A DNA stretch of 64,000 nt from Hermodice carunculata (GCA_964020975.1 CAXHWN010002574.1:768501-832500); one strand, 5' to 3'; positions 47,106 to 60,171 are shown, counted from the stretch's first letter. The notes: generated by a model not told the origin, from the letters alone. Program-made: numbers and translations.

Positions 47106-49489
47106 TTCCCATTGCGTTTTGTTGCTGTACTTACGTTTTTGGTGCTATATGTTTTGGCATTTTCTCTACTTGTATTTACCTATTCTGCCCATGGGTAACT
47201 TCTGTTCTGACGCTAGACCTCCATTCCAACATGTCTTTATCTCTGGCAGTGGTAGTACTTAGTGTGGTACTGATTATGGTTGGACACTGTGCTTGCAAAG
47301 TTGGAATTCCACTGCAAAATTAACAAGACCGAAATTTAGGCCTAAAATTCTTCCACAGATATTGCACATGTTTCATCACTGCAATACATATGGGCTTTGC
47401 ATGACACGAACAGAAAATATAGACCAGTTAGCTTTGATTGCAAAAATAATTTCAAAATGTTTTGCACTAATTCTCAAATTTGATTTAAACATATTTTATT
47501 TCGAAAAAGGGTGATTGGGAAAAAGGGCATAGCTCTTTATTTTAAAATTTTTGGCATAGAAAAACAAAGGAACATTCTCTTTGCTTTGTTTCGTAACATA
47601 AATTCAAAACGGTATTTTATATATTTTTTTCACTTTGCTTGGCTGTCTGACTGTCAGGGCCTTCTATAAATATTAGATGAATAGGGAACAATCCTGACTA
47701 CAATTTGCACACAAAAGATGATAAGAAATGTGTATCAAGATTCAAAGGGGAGTGCCTCAGGCTGAGTTATGGACCATTAGCTGATTGTTTCAATATGTTT
47801 TCCCACACACTGCATTCCATGCGTAATTGCCATAAATTGAGGAACAATTACACAGACACTATATTGACACCACATGAACAATTCATTTCCTGAGCATTAA
47901 TTTTTAGCAAGCTAAGTTACCGTACTGATTCATTCAAGGCTGTAAAATTTCAACATACAAAGTTGATACAGGCATGATTTGCCATACCACCCAACTGACT
48001 GCAAAGACATTGATGCAAAGTTTCATAAACAATAGACCATTTCATAGGAGTCGGGTTTATTCAGTTCACTTTGGGAAGCGCACCCTGCTTTGTTTACATT
48101 TGTGCTCGGCCACGCTGGCCGGATTACACGTGGACGCATAAGAAAGTAAAACACAGGAGGTGCTTGGATTTAACGAAAAATCAAACCGTCAGCAATCTAT
48201 AAATGCACGTGTCACCACTGATGTGACATTTTAGATGAAATGTTTGCACTGTTCAACACAATTCATGCTGTAATCACTGGCGTTAACCATGGCATCCGTT
48301 GTAAACATATGGCAGCATGGGCCCAACTAAGCTACTTGCCGATTAGACAATCAGGCCAACAATGAAATGCATAATTAATTACGATATGGAAATGTTTGGT
48401 ACAACTCGGTATGAACAGGTCTATTTCATGCTCTTATCACATTGAAAGTGTAAGATTATGCTGAAAAATGACACCGTGTGTGATACCTAATGAAAATGAC
48501 TGTATCGGTGACTGTACGCTGAGCGATGTGTTCGACTTTAAAGGATAACTTCCTGTTTGGCAGAAACCAAATACGAACTGACAGATGCGACTAAGAATGG
48601 CTAAAGGTGTGTGTAAAATATGAAATTAGCTCCTGCAATGCCAAGACCACCACATACCTTTCTTTTTAATAATATAAACAGTTGCAGCTTGGTCACAAAA
48701 TACATTGTCTCATGTTTTTTGCAAATTTGTGACAGGTTGCCCAGCCCTGAAGCAGCAACTATTAAAAAAAACTAAATCAACCGGCGATGGAGTAAAGTGA
48801 ATTGATATTGATATGCAGTAACAGAGGTAGCCATGAAAAATATGGCATTGGAGCCAAAGCGGTTACTTCAGTGGTAACACTGCAACACTTGAGCCACACA
48901 ATGCATTACAGGGTCCAAAATGTGCATCTGTACTCCTAGTTAGCATATTATTCTTTACACGTCATTAAATTGGCCATCTCATTTCATCAAACTTTCTGAA
49001 ATAGCAAGCTATAATTAAAAATTAAAAAAAAATAAATAAATGAATGAAAATGAAAAAGTTAAATATCATTCACATAACATTTGAAACTCCTATTGTAATT
49101 ACATTGATATAGAAAAAAATCACAAAATTGTGAAAGTAAGCGAAATACACCAGACTAAAACGAAAAGACAAGCAGTAGTTGTTTTTAAGAATAATGCCAT
49201 GACAAAACCTGAACCCAGTTCAACTGTGCCAGATCAAATATTGTAGTGGGAATACTACGATATGTCACTCATCGCCATTCAAAGGATCCATGACTGGAAG
49301 TAAAAAAATTCAAATGTATGAAAATATCTTCTACCTGACTTACAACAGGTTAGAGTCGATTTAGTGTTGAATTAAACCAGTATTACGAGATTCCAGTACT
49401 TCCATTTTTAACAATATCCATAATCCCTTAAATTAAGCCTAAACTAGAAAAGGTACATAATATTAGCACTACAAAATGCCAAAATTCCA
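47106..49489. other. Intergenic, nothing firm
   Basis: AT-rich, with a CpG-richer patch near 48050-48150 (including CACGTGGACG) that might be a regulatory site. No gene recognised. Confidence 0.5.
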
Positions 49490-51676
49490 AAGGTCAGGCT
49501 GGAGTATTTACATGTACCTATAAACTTCAAGCGTTCGGTTGTTGTGCCTGTATTCAAAAGTGGAAACAAAGATGCCCTGTCTAAAGATGACTACAGTAGC
49601 ATCTCTCTTACCACGTTTCTCCCTAGAATATGGGACACGGCTATCCTTAACAGATTAAAAACTTGGCTGAAGCATATCGATTACCCTCATCCTCTTCAGT
49701 GTGCACATAGAAAAGGTGTCTCATGCTTAAATGTTTCCTTAATATTCAAGAAACTGCTGGTTACCTCAGGGAAAATGGTGAAAAATTGTTTTTAGCTTTC
49801 TTGGACACGAGAAAAGCCTCTGATACCGTGTGGATTGACGGCATGATGTATAAAATGTATTGCCTTGGTATCCTAGGAAAGTAATTGACCCTCATGAGAG
49901 AGAACTATAAACATCTTGAAAGTTGTGTGCGAGTCAAAAAAAAAAAAAAACACTTCAAGGTGGTTTCCTGTACTTAAAGGAATCAGACAAGGAGGGGTTC
50001 TCTCAATGTTCCAATATACAGTATTATTGCATGATTTGCTTTGTGACCTTCAAAAGAGTATGTATAGAATTTCTGTTCATGATATAGATGTTACATCGCC
50101 TAATGTTGCGAATGACATGACGCTTTTAGCGTTGACAGAAAAGTCTCTTAATTATTGTTTACAAACAGTCTTCTCTTACAGTATGTTATGGCATTTTGAG
50201 CACAATCCTAGGAAGTCTAGAATTTTAGTATTTAGTGAGACCAAATTTTAAAGAGAACATAACAGACAAAACCAAAACCATCAGACCAAACTTGGAAACA
50301 ATTATATTCCTGAAAAAGAAAGCTCTACCCATGTAGGAGGAGAGATACATATTGATGGTGTTATGAAGGACGGTATACAAGATCGTATTTGTAAAGCCGG
50401 ATGGGCCCTTAATGCCATGATGGGACTCAGTATCTCGGAGGGGGGGGGGTATAAACCCTTGACTGCAGTTAAAATGTATAAGGCAATATGTTTACCCATC
50501 ATGTTATTTGGCAGTGAGGTCTGGATTCTCCGAAAAAAAGAAATGGACTCCCTTGGTGTAGCTCACAGGCAAGCCGAAAGGGGCATACAAAGCCTGCCTA
50601 CCAAAGCAGCTAACGTGGATGTTCTGGCAAACCCCAAGCTGGCTCACCATTGAAAGTGAAATCGCTATTAAGAAATTATGCTATTGTGGTAGCCTGCTCC
50701 GTCTCCCTGCTACATCCAGGGAGACACAGTTGTTTGTCAGTCATCTGTACTTATATCGATGTGGTGCCAATCAGCTATGTCATGCAATTACGGGTACCAT
50801 TTCCAAATACCTGTGCACGTACCAACTTATGGATACTGTTACGGAAATTTTGGATTTAGGGCGGGTATTTCCCTATAAATTGATTTGGAAGTCAGAAGTT
50901 AAACGGAAAGTTGCGCAACTAGAAAACCAAGAATGGAAGTCTGCAATTGTAAATAGTACAATATTAAAATTTTTTCGAGAAGTAGTCTATGAGGTGAAAC
51001 AGCATCCCTGGTGGCTTTGTGCTAGGCAATACCCTATGTTTCTTAAATGTGTTAATACTATGATAAAATTGATATTTGGAGAACATTGTCTGAATGTTAA
51101 CTCTGGTAGAATGGCAGGTATACCTAGAAACATGAGTCTTTGTAATATATGTCCAGATAGGCAAGTTGAAGATTTGGAACACTTTATACTGTGGTGTGAT
51201 CAGTATACCCATATCAGACAAAATTTGATCTCAGAAATAAACGAAATTTTACCTCCTTTTTCAGGTCAAAAACACCAACGAACAATTATATATTATTTGC
51301 GGAGGTTTCGTAGAAAGTTTAGAATATTCCAAGTGCCAAAAAATCATGGAAATTAGTTGTGTGAAGGTTAATTACATGTACAAAGTTAGGTTTTCCTGTG
51401 AAATGTGTCCGTGAGTAATGTTGTTTTGGTATTAGGAAGTTTGTCTCATGTTTTTTTTTTTTAAAGGGATCGAATATAAATGAGAGGCCGGTGTAGGCGC
51501 ATTCTCCAGTTTTTCTAAACATATGTCAGTTATTTGATGTCAGTATATGTTTCCTTTATCATCATGTATTGTACCGTTCCTTTGTGACAAACTGTCATTG
51601 ATTGTAATTTCATACATGTATTGTATCTATCCAGCAAATGGATGAAATAAAGAATATACATACATACATACCTACC
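49490..51676 (+). mobile_element. 5'-truncated LINE with zinc-knuckle C terminus
   Basis: The copy starts at the first reverse-transcriptase block ('SVVVPVFKSGNKDALSKDDY' near 49535), so the endonuclease half is missing. Next come 'LAFLDTRKASDTVW' (motif A, near 49795-49835), 'VLKGIRQGGVLSMFQYTVL' (motif B, near 49970), and a degraded 'VANDMTLLA' where ADDMxLLA is expected (near 50105). Then follow 'LPIMLFGSEVWILRKKEMDSL' near 50495 and a 245-codon open C terminus (50619-51356) with CNICPDRQVEDLEHFILWC, a C-x2-C-x9-H-x4-C knuckle. An untranslated 3' end closes with AATAAA-type sequence near 51647 and an (ATAC)n tail at 51656-51676. Loss of the first catalytic Asp of the ADD box and about four frame breaks make it inactive. 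Confidence 0.88.
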
Positions 51677-53851
51677 AAAGGCTCAGTACAAGAGGTGCAA
51701 ATCACCACCATTCATGGCATCTTTTTGAAACAAATAAACAAACACTACACCTTAACCTCCTAAGCCAAAATGGTAGAACAGGAACCAGTCGGCGATTCTT
51801 TCTTTGAGAATAAAGTGCAGATGTAAATTCTAGATGATGGACAAATAATTGACCATCCTGTAACCTAGGTAAGAACAAGACAAACCAGATTGGAAGGGAA
51901 CAGCACAGACGTGAGCCAATAAGGGTTGCTTTGTCCTAAAACCATTACGTGGAACTACTTCAGTCAAATCAATGTTGTAACTTATCTAATATCCTAATCC
52001 AATCACGAAACATTACCTCCTAACAATTAATCATACAATCAGCTCCATTTTACCGCGGGAATTTCAATTTTATACATAAGGTACCAGGCAACCTGGACAC
52101 AAAAATAATGCATGGCAAGGACTTTTTCCTAATATGATTGAACAGGTGAACAAAAAAGGGTCAGAAATGTTTCGTTGATAGGAGTGAGTCATTCAGCAAA
52201 CCTGGTTCTATTTTTCAAGCAACTGTGTTCAGACATCAAGAAAACAGGTTCAGAAATCTGTAGTACTGGATGACAAGTCTCAGGAGGCAAGGGCACACTG
52301 ACTGCTTCCATAGACAAACTGTGAACTATGATATTTAATAAAGACACATCAGATAAGAACTGGATGGGCTCATACATCACTTAACACTTTCCGTACCTCC
52401 TTTGGATATCACTGTCATGAAGCTGTTTACAGTTAACAAATGCACTAGTAATAGTGAAAAGTGGAACTAAGAGTGCAATCCATAATAGCAACGGCTTGAA
52501 TCTCAAACTATTTAAAGGTTTGTGTTTAATCCCTGCCTAAAACGTATCAACCTGTTAAACACCAGCAAAAGAGCATTGATTGTCTTTTCAACTTGCAGTG
52601 CTAATCCATTTGGTATTACACCACTGTGGAAACCTCAAAGACCAGCGTTGGGGAAGGTTACAAAGTTGAAAGAATGCATGTGAAGTGACTGGTTATGGTA
52701 CTTTGAAGAAATGTGGCACATCATGAAAATTATTCCTTTCACTTTATGTTGATACAAATGACAGCAATCTAGATACTCTTCCTCAGCAAATATATTAATG
52801 ATGTAGCAGCTTCAATTAAGAAACATGTGGTTGATATCTACAGTTTGTTACAACACGCTTGACATTAAATAAAAACATGTACGATTAGATTTGGTTATGT
52901 TTTTGAGTAAAACCCGCAAGTATTGTGATGGTACATTTTCACAAGAAAAGGGACCATACGGTAAAAATATGACATGATGAATCGTCTTTACTGCCAAGAT
53001 CCATTTCCATGAAAACGGTCATACAAAAGTTGTGCACTTCCTTAATCAGTTTGGTGCTACACTGAGTCTTCCACGGGAGTATAAACTGACATACCATAAA
53101 AAAAAAAGAAAAAAAAAAAAAAAAAAGAAAACATTTATATCCACCCACAACAATGAGTTTAAGAAAACAAATAGGTGTTTATTCCCATATCTTATGGTCC
53201 ACAGTGAGTCGATACCAGTATTTTTAGCTGTTTACACAAACATGTGCATGGGAGGTCGGAGTACTCTTACACCACCATTATCTTCTCATTTGTCAATTCT
53301 TTAGTTCTTGATAACCTAATGACAGCACAGTCGTAACGATAGACCAAAAATTCATCCTGTATATACATATAGGCATTACCTGTATCTGTTGTAAGTTTCT
53401 GTGTTGCCATATAACTGTAATACATTTAACTGTCTGGTCATTGTTTTTTGTGTGTAAGCGAGCCATTGGTGCCATCTGTGTGTGGGTTAAGTAGGGTCCC
53501 TTGACAGCACAATGGAGCCTAGTGGGTCGTGTTTGATAGCGTTTACATGACCTCGGTTCTTCGGTAGATGGGCAATGGTCCAGGGCTGAGTTGATGCAAT
53601 TGCCAACAAAGCCAATTTACCAGGATCTTATCTAATTCCAACATGGATTCAAACACTTCAAAAAGTAATAGACAGGGCTCAAATGTGCTTGCCCTGCGTT
53701 GTCAATGTCATTATCTTGGTCATTGTTGGTTTCTTCCACGCTAATGCCTGCACGTGGGAACATCGAATGTACGTTATTGGTTAATGTCTTAACTATGCAA
53801 GCGTACATGTTTGGTCATTGGGGTTACTGCCTGTTTCCTGTGTGCACAATA
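51677..53851. other. Intergenic, poly(A) tract
   Basis: No gene recognised. A nearly pure A run lies at 53097-53127. Confidence 0.5.
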
Positions 53852-53907
<56 letters not shown>

Positions 53908-54011
53908 AAGAAGAAGAAGAAGAAGAAGAAGAAGAAGAAGAAGAAGAAGAAGAAGAAGAAGAAGAAGAAGAAGAAGAAGAAGAAGGAGAAGAAGAAGAAG
54001 AAGAAGAAGAA
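53852..54011. repeat. Compound (ATG)18(AAG)35 microsatellite
   Basis: ATG units (53852-53906) pass without spacer into AAG units (53907-54011), with one AAGGAG interruption near 53986. Poly-Lys, poly-Ser, poly-Ile and poly-Leu frames through it are artefacts. Confidence 0.98.
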
Positions 54012-55003
54012 TTTTGAAACCCATTGTTGGGGATATAAAATGCATACATCGAAAAAATAAAAAAATCAATTTATATAATACCGCTAAGAAATCATACATA
54101 ACATAGGAGGAGAGCCTGGTGCGCCAACGGAATGTAAGCCCAGGTGGTCACCCACAGTACAACCATGCCCCTGGACCTTGTGCACAAGGACGCAGAGATA
54201 CACTTCCAGATGGACAAGTAAAACCATATGAAATATAAATCCAAGTTCATAATAGGAGTGCTGGGACTGAAGTGCACGGTATCCTGATATGCTTGCACTG
54301 CCAGAATTCCACCACATGCACCATGACAATATTATAACAATAACATGTTTTTGGAGGGTGTTACACTTTTTGATTGGCACAACATTAATGATGAGCAGCC
54401 CAACACATCCATTGGCCCCCTAGCAATACAAGGGTGCTAATGGAAGTCGACAGCTGTTCATCATTGATGAAGGGCGGATCAAAAAGTGTTATGCCCAACC
54501 AAATCATGTTATCACCTTTATTACTGATTCAATGCTGCATCCCAATGGTACAGAGAAGAAAAAAAAAAACACACTTCTTCCAAAGTAACCATACCCCTTT
54601 GGTTGTTTGTTGCTTTAAATGGCCGAAAGAGCTATTAGTTATGACTGTTATCACTGCTTTCTCTGATGTGATGAATATGGCAGCTTCCAGATGTGTCTGC
54701 TTGATCGGCTAATGGTCAAAGCCAACAGGTGAAGCAAAGTAGGAGGGTATTCAGGCATGGGTGGGTGGGTAATAGCTTATGTGCCCACTTTTCTCGTTGT
54801 AATAATGTTTTACCGTCCATGCTAAATTTTACTTATCTACTAGACAAGGCCCTGCTAAGTAGTAAACTATTCATGAATAAAACCTCAAGATTAGGAGAAA
54901 GATGAGAGAACGCAATAGCAGCTGTTTCAGCTGGGGTGAATCCATCTACCAAAAATGTGACATGAAAATTCAAAAAGTGATTTTGCACAGGCCCGTTAAA
55001 GTC

Positions 55004-55670
55004 AGAAAACTTTAAAACCACCAGTTGCCTATTATCGCTGACTTCCTGTCTCAAGTCAGGAGTGAAATTTTGCTCTTTATATTGGTATTGGAAGATGAAT
55101 GTTGATGCTTTGGTAACTCTGGAATCTCTTTGTTATCATTGTTTGAAATTTATGAAATATGGGTCATGTTTTTTTGCACTCTTTGATAAATACTTCATTG
55201 GCTATGTTGTGCTGTGGGCTGTGTTTTCCGACTCATAGTCATAATGGAGATAGATTGTGTTTATAATGTTCTAGATTCATAAATATCACGAAAACGTTGT
55301 AGGCCTACTTTTTTCTTTTGCTGTAAGCTCAGCTGACTGACAAATCGGGAGAACAAAATAGATAGGTCTACCAGGTGTCTTTTTAATTTTTGGCAGAAAT
55401 GATACAATTTGGGTTGTGAGTGGTTAGGTTCTATGCATTTTGAAAACACTATAGTCTGTAGTTAATGACCATTTCAAAGGCTCAGAGGACCGGCTTAAAA
55501 GCACCAGTTGCCTTTTATTGGTGACTGAATATCTCAAGTCAGGAGTGAAATTTGGTTCTACTCATTACTATTAGAAGATGAATGTTGATGCTTCGGTAAC
55601 TCTGAAATCTCTTTGTTGTTATTGTGGGGTTTGAGATTTATGAATATTGGTCATGTTTTTCTGTACTCTC
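55004..55670. repeat. Spaced direct duplication of about 180 bp
   Basis: 'CACCAGTTGCCT.TTAT.G.TGACT' to 'TATGAAATATGGGTCATGTTTTT' at 55018-55184 recurs at 55502-55665 with scattered differences. Shared blocks include 'CTCAAGTCAGGAGTGAAATTT' less one base and 'AAGATGAATGTTGATGCTT'. About 300 bp of unrelated-looking sequence separates the copies. Confidence 0.8.
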
Positions 55671-56555
55671 AGTTCAGACGATAATTAATAACTGCACTGG
55701 CAAACAATGCTTGACATACAGCATGCAATCATTGGCAACTAACAATGTGCTGAAGGTGTCCACTACACCACTCTCTGGGTATTACTGGGAGAGAGTTCTG
55801 TCTTTTTTGCAACTCTTACTTGTCATAGATGAGGGGTTGGTGACAGATCACCTTGATGCAAGCTTCTGCTTGGACTTACACATTTTGTAACAAGCGACTC
55901 TTGTAAACTGTCGAGGTGATGAGCATCAGTCCATGCATGAGAATTGGAATGTAAACTGTGTTGCATCATCAAGTTTTAAAACTATATATAGACCAGGATA
56001 TGGCGTACCAACCTATCTTGTACTCCCAAATGCCTCTAAAAAGTGGTGCACACTGTTCTCTGCATACTATGAATCCTTGCATTGGGTGTTATTAACACAG
56101 CCCAAAACATATACTTCTGTCACCATTTCCATATATAAGCCATTAAGTGTGCATCTAGAATTGACAGAAAATTAGTTTCTTTCAGCTATCACGTTCCTTT
56201 GTTTTTCTATATTTAAGCTAAATTGCCAGGTTGATGAAAAGTTCATGCATATATCAATAGGAGTTTGTACACCAACAACCCTAGCAGGGCAAACCAGCTT
56301 GGTCTTAGGCATCGAATTAAGTCCTCTTAAATAAACACACCCTGTTGAGGTGTTTTAAGGTGTCACAGAACCCATTATTAAATATATTAAAGATTGTTGG
56401 TGACGAAGATTTCCCTAATGGGTACCCCTTGTGATATCAAGCTGGATGCTAAAGTCTTCATTCCATTTAACAACAACACAGCTACGTCCATACAATTGTA
56501 TACAAAGAGCCAAAATGTTTTGGTATTATTATTCAGTAACTTAGTAACAGCCCTA

Positions 56556-56574
56556 CCCCCCCCCCCCCCCCCCC
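56556..56574. repeat. Poly(C) run
   Basis: Nineteen C in a row. Confidence 0.97.
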
Positions 56575-57099
56575 AGCCATAGAGAATCGAATAACGTTTG
56601 TGGGTAAAGTGCTCAAATGTACAGGGAAGAGCCGCTGGTCGTTGGGATCCATGGTCGTTATTCCAAACTAATTTCTAAAGACAGGCAACAGTACTTTAAG
56701 TGGTAAAGAGGTCTTTCCAAGTTCTACAAATGTGCCAAAGTTAACATTACAAGATTAACTTCGAATTCTCTGAGCATTCAATTTTTTTGTAGAATGTTAT
56801 AAGCTCTGTTTTAACAGAAGCAAGAAATATTATTTTGTGCTAGGGCTTTAAATGGAGTCACCATAAAAGCTATCCATTTCGCAGTCGTTTGCAGAAATAT
56901 TGGTGTTATAATATTAATACTTTTTTATATTGGCATTAAACAACAACAAAACTGGAAATTCAAAATTTCCGATACTTATGTCTGTATGTAAATCAGATTT
57001 TCTCAATGGCTTGATTCATTTGCAAATTGTATTATTTCTAAATACCCTTTTCATGCTATGTACCCCTTACCTTTGAAAATGATGGAACATATAGCGTTG

Positions 57100-57480
57100 C
57101 TCATGTTGGTCGATCAGTCAGTCCTTCAGTAGACTGTGGTTTCAGCACCATAACTGAAGAGATTTTGCGAAAGGATATAACGGGTATATGCCCCTACATG
57201 ACGGCTATGTGACGTATAAAGGTTGACCTCAAACCTATTTCCGAGGTCACAAAGGCACTATTGTAGGTTTTGGTTTCCACAAGATAACTAAAAAAATTCA
57301 TGACAGGACCGATATATTGCCCAGGATAACAGTCCTTATCCAAGACTAGGTCAAGTTTGAAGATGGATAACATCGACTTAAATTCGAAGGTCAAGTAGGC
57401 TTGATGAAATTAAAACAAAGATAACATTGACCCAATTCTCAAGGTCACGACACAGGATTTTACACTGTGGCTTCTGCAGT
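57100..57480. repeat. Dispersed 'ataactgaag...aaggtca' repeat
   Basis: 'GGTTTCAGCACCATAACTGAAG', less its ends, near 57133 recurs as 'GGCTTCTGCAGTATAACTGAAG' near 57471. Between them lie 'cgaggtcac', 'gaaggtcaag' and 'ctcaaggtcacg'. This resembles the 'gtttccgcttaataactgaag ... aggtcaaaggtcaaggtca' repeats recalled from bivalves and other invertebrates. No coding potential. Confidence 0.45.
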
Positions 57481-57598
57481 ATAACTGAAGACTGTTTTTA
57501 TATAGAACTTTGATACTGCCAAATATACACTTCTTCACAAATGCTAGTTTGAAGATTTCCGCATAAATAAAGCTTTATGATAGGGCTGGCATACCCAA

Positions 57599-57771
57599 CT
57601 AGCACATAACATTTTCATAACATTTTGAAAAGCTCTTATGAATGTTATGTCACAAGTTTTGAAGTTATGATTTCAAATATGATTATAATATTTGTGCAAA
57701 ATATACAATGATTGTACATTTGAAAGAAATCCAAATTAATGTTCCAAACTAACATCCTTAAATTTCTTTTC

Positions 57772-57812
<41 letters not shown>

Positions 57813-57857
57813 TTGAAAGAAATCCAAATTAATATTCCAAACTAACATCCTTATATT

Positions 57858-57907
<50 letters not shown>

Positions 57908-59192
57908 AAAAACAGCACATATGGGAGCAATCGAGTATAAATGTTGGATATTGATGTAACAAGTATGTAATTGGACAATATTTCAGCCATGTTAAAATAA
58001 AAAAAAGCACATATGGGAGCAATGGAGTATAAATGTTGGATATTGATGTAACAAGTATGTCATTGGACAATATTTCAGCCATGTTTTGCAGCAAGCAATT
58101 TTATATGGCCAAAAATATGAACTCTTAGAAATGCGTTTCAGACGTTTCCGAAATAACAGTCTAAACCAATATTCGTAAATTTTATTTAAGTATATTGAAT
58201 ATACATGGCAAAGGACAGGATTGTAGTATAAATTGGAAATAATATTGTTACGAGCAGACATTTTAACAAGTTTAAGTGATGTTGTGCAAGAAGCACATTT
58301 AACTCACGTAAAATTATAAATGTTTTACAATTTTTTCAATCTTTTTGAAATTACATCCCAAGCCAATATCGTTAAAAAGTTATTTCAATGTTATAAATAT
58401 TAAAAGCACATGTGACAAGAACATAATATAAATGTTAGATTAGGATGTTACACTTATACATTTTGACAGTATTTATGTTATATTATGCAAAAAGCACTTT
58501 TATCTCCATTAAAATCATAAACATTTTAACAGCACTTCAATACATTTTCAAAATCACCTTCCAAACTAAAATCCTTAAAATGGTATTTAAAAGTTACAAA
58601 TGTGAACAGCACATATGGCAGAAATGCTGCATAAATGTTATATGCTGTTGTTACAAACTGATCTTTGGGTGATATTTCAGTGATGTTATCCAACAAGCAC
58701 ATTTACCCCATGCAAAATAATCAATGCTTTTGCAATACTTTTCAAATATTTCTAAATTAATATTCCAAAGTAACAAAGCTGGATTGTAGTATAAATGTTA
58801 CATTGATGCTACAAATGGATGTTTTCAAAATTTCATATTGATGTTATATGTGTAACAAGCACATTTAATTCATGCAATATAATAAATGCTTTAAAATATT
58901 TTTCCAACATTTCCAAAAAAAATTTCCAAGCCAATATCATTGATGTGTTATTTCCAGGTGGCAAATTATGAAGGTTACTGAATGTACATATGTGTAAGTT
59001 AGTATGAATGTTTGATATTGATGTTACAGAGAGAAAATCACATGACATTTTAATGGTGTTTTTAGGCAGCAATTCAGCAGATCTATTTCTCACAAAACGG
59101 GTGTTTTTCAAATGTGTCACACTCCTTACTGAAGCAACATTTGATAAAAACATCTTTAAAATGTTGTTATAATGTTGTAAAGGAATTGCTAG
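57599..59192. mobile_element. Terminal-inverted-repeat element with internal tandem array
   Basis: The left end is CTAGCACATAACATTTTCAT followed by AACATTTTGAAA. The complement of the right end reads CTAGCAATTCCTTTACAACA followed by TTATAACAACATTTTAAA, so both ends carry CTAGCA and AACATTTT-type subterminal motifs in inverted order. Inside, a unit of about 200 bp recurs: 'gcacatatgg.agcaat...gtataaatgtt.gatattgatgt.ac' then 'atatttcag.gatgtt...caagcacattta' near 57915, 58010, 58205, 58407, 58610, 58790 and 58985. There is no open frame, so it would be non-autonomous. No target-site duplication was secure. Confidence 0.6.
57772..57902. repeat. Two (TA)n tracts within a local duplication
   Basis: TA tracts at 57772-57811 and 57863-57902 each follow a copy of 'GAAAGAAATCCAAATTAAT' and 'TTCCAAACTAACATCCTTA', so a segment of about 90 bp including its TA tract was duplicated. 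Confidence 0.9.
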
Positions 59193-59384
59193 CTTAAAGA
59201 CAAAATGTTATACATATATATTTTAATAACTTTCATCTAATATTATTCTGGCAGAACACTTTTTTTTTCTGTATAAATTAAATGTGTACTGGGAACAAGT
59301 CTCAGATCAGCAGGAATCCTGTAGCCATGGAAGGTTTAAATTTTTGCTCCTCTGCCCCCCTCTGTAGGCCAACATTTTTCGATT

Positions 59385-59600
59385 TGACGATTTCCTTCAA
59401 AACTTTACACGCGTAAATCTTCAGTATCTACTATTTTAATGTACCTTATGTATTTCTAGCAATGGAACCTGAAGTTTTTGCTGGACCCTTGTCCGCTCAC
59501 TTGACCTGTATATGTGCCTCTATATACGTTTTCAATTCGTTTAGTTCCTTGAAAACTTTACAAACGTAAATCTTCAGACCCCTTGTTAACTTCAGCGGAC
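59385..59600. repeat. 153-bp spaced direct repeat
   Basis: 'TTCCTTCAAAACTTTACACG' followed by CGTAAATCTTCAG (from 59391) recurs as 'TTCCTTGAAAACTTTACAAA' followed by CGTAAATCTTCAG (from 59545). Confidence 0.75.
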
Positions 59601-60171
59601 GTATTTCTGTATCATTTATGTCAAAGAAAGATATATAATAGGCCTCTAAGCAAAGAAGTATTAGGAAGAGGAATCTGCAAAGTCAGATTTTTGATGAATA
59701 TTTTAAAACATTTTTATAATGTAATTCAATAAAAATACGAAATTAATTCCCACAGCTTTGCCTGAGGAAAATGCCACTTGAATCCGTCGAACAAAAAGAA
59801 AGTGATGTGTGGAAAGAAAATTCTGAAATGCACTGCAGTAGGCCAAGCAAGATATTAAAATCAGCTGCAAGATGCATGGTCACAAAGTCTGTGGAAAATA
59901 ATAAAATGTACAAAAGTACAAGTTGAATACATGCATAGCTCCACGGCGCCCATATTTGTGAAAACTGTTTGCACGTAGCAGTCAACACGTATGCTTCACC
60001 TTGTTTCACTTTAAATTTGGCAAACTGGGAAGCATCCTCATGTGGGTGAGATATTTCAATTTTGCCAATAGATTACTGACTTCCTGTGTAACCTTTGAAA
60101 CTGAATGTTTGACAAGTAATTTTGTGATACTGAAAGGACAGTTAATGGTCAATACTTCTTCATGATCGGAG

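Larger units (their letters stand above)
54012..57099. other. Intergenic, one duplicated segment
   Basis: No recognised gene. Several 70-100 codon frames (for example minus 54084-54380 and 54833-55054) have no known motif. A direct duplication lies at 55004-55670 and a C run at 56556-56574. Confidence 0.45.

Noticed and set aside
49480-51690. CCAAAGG-TCA near 49485 and CCAAAGG-CTCA near 51680 as target-site duplication of the truncated LINE
   Set aside because: The match is short and imperfect, and the left end of the LINE is not precisely fixed.
53699-54106. Poly-Arg, poly-Lys, poly-Leu and poly-Ser frames
   Set aside because: They are translations of the compound ATG/AAG microsatellite.
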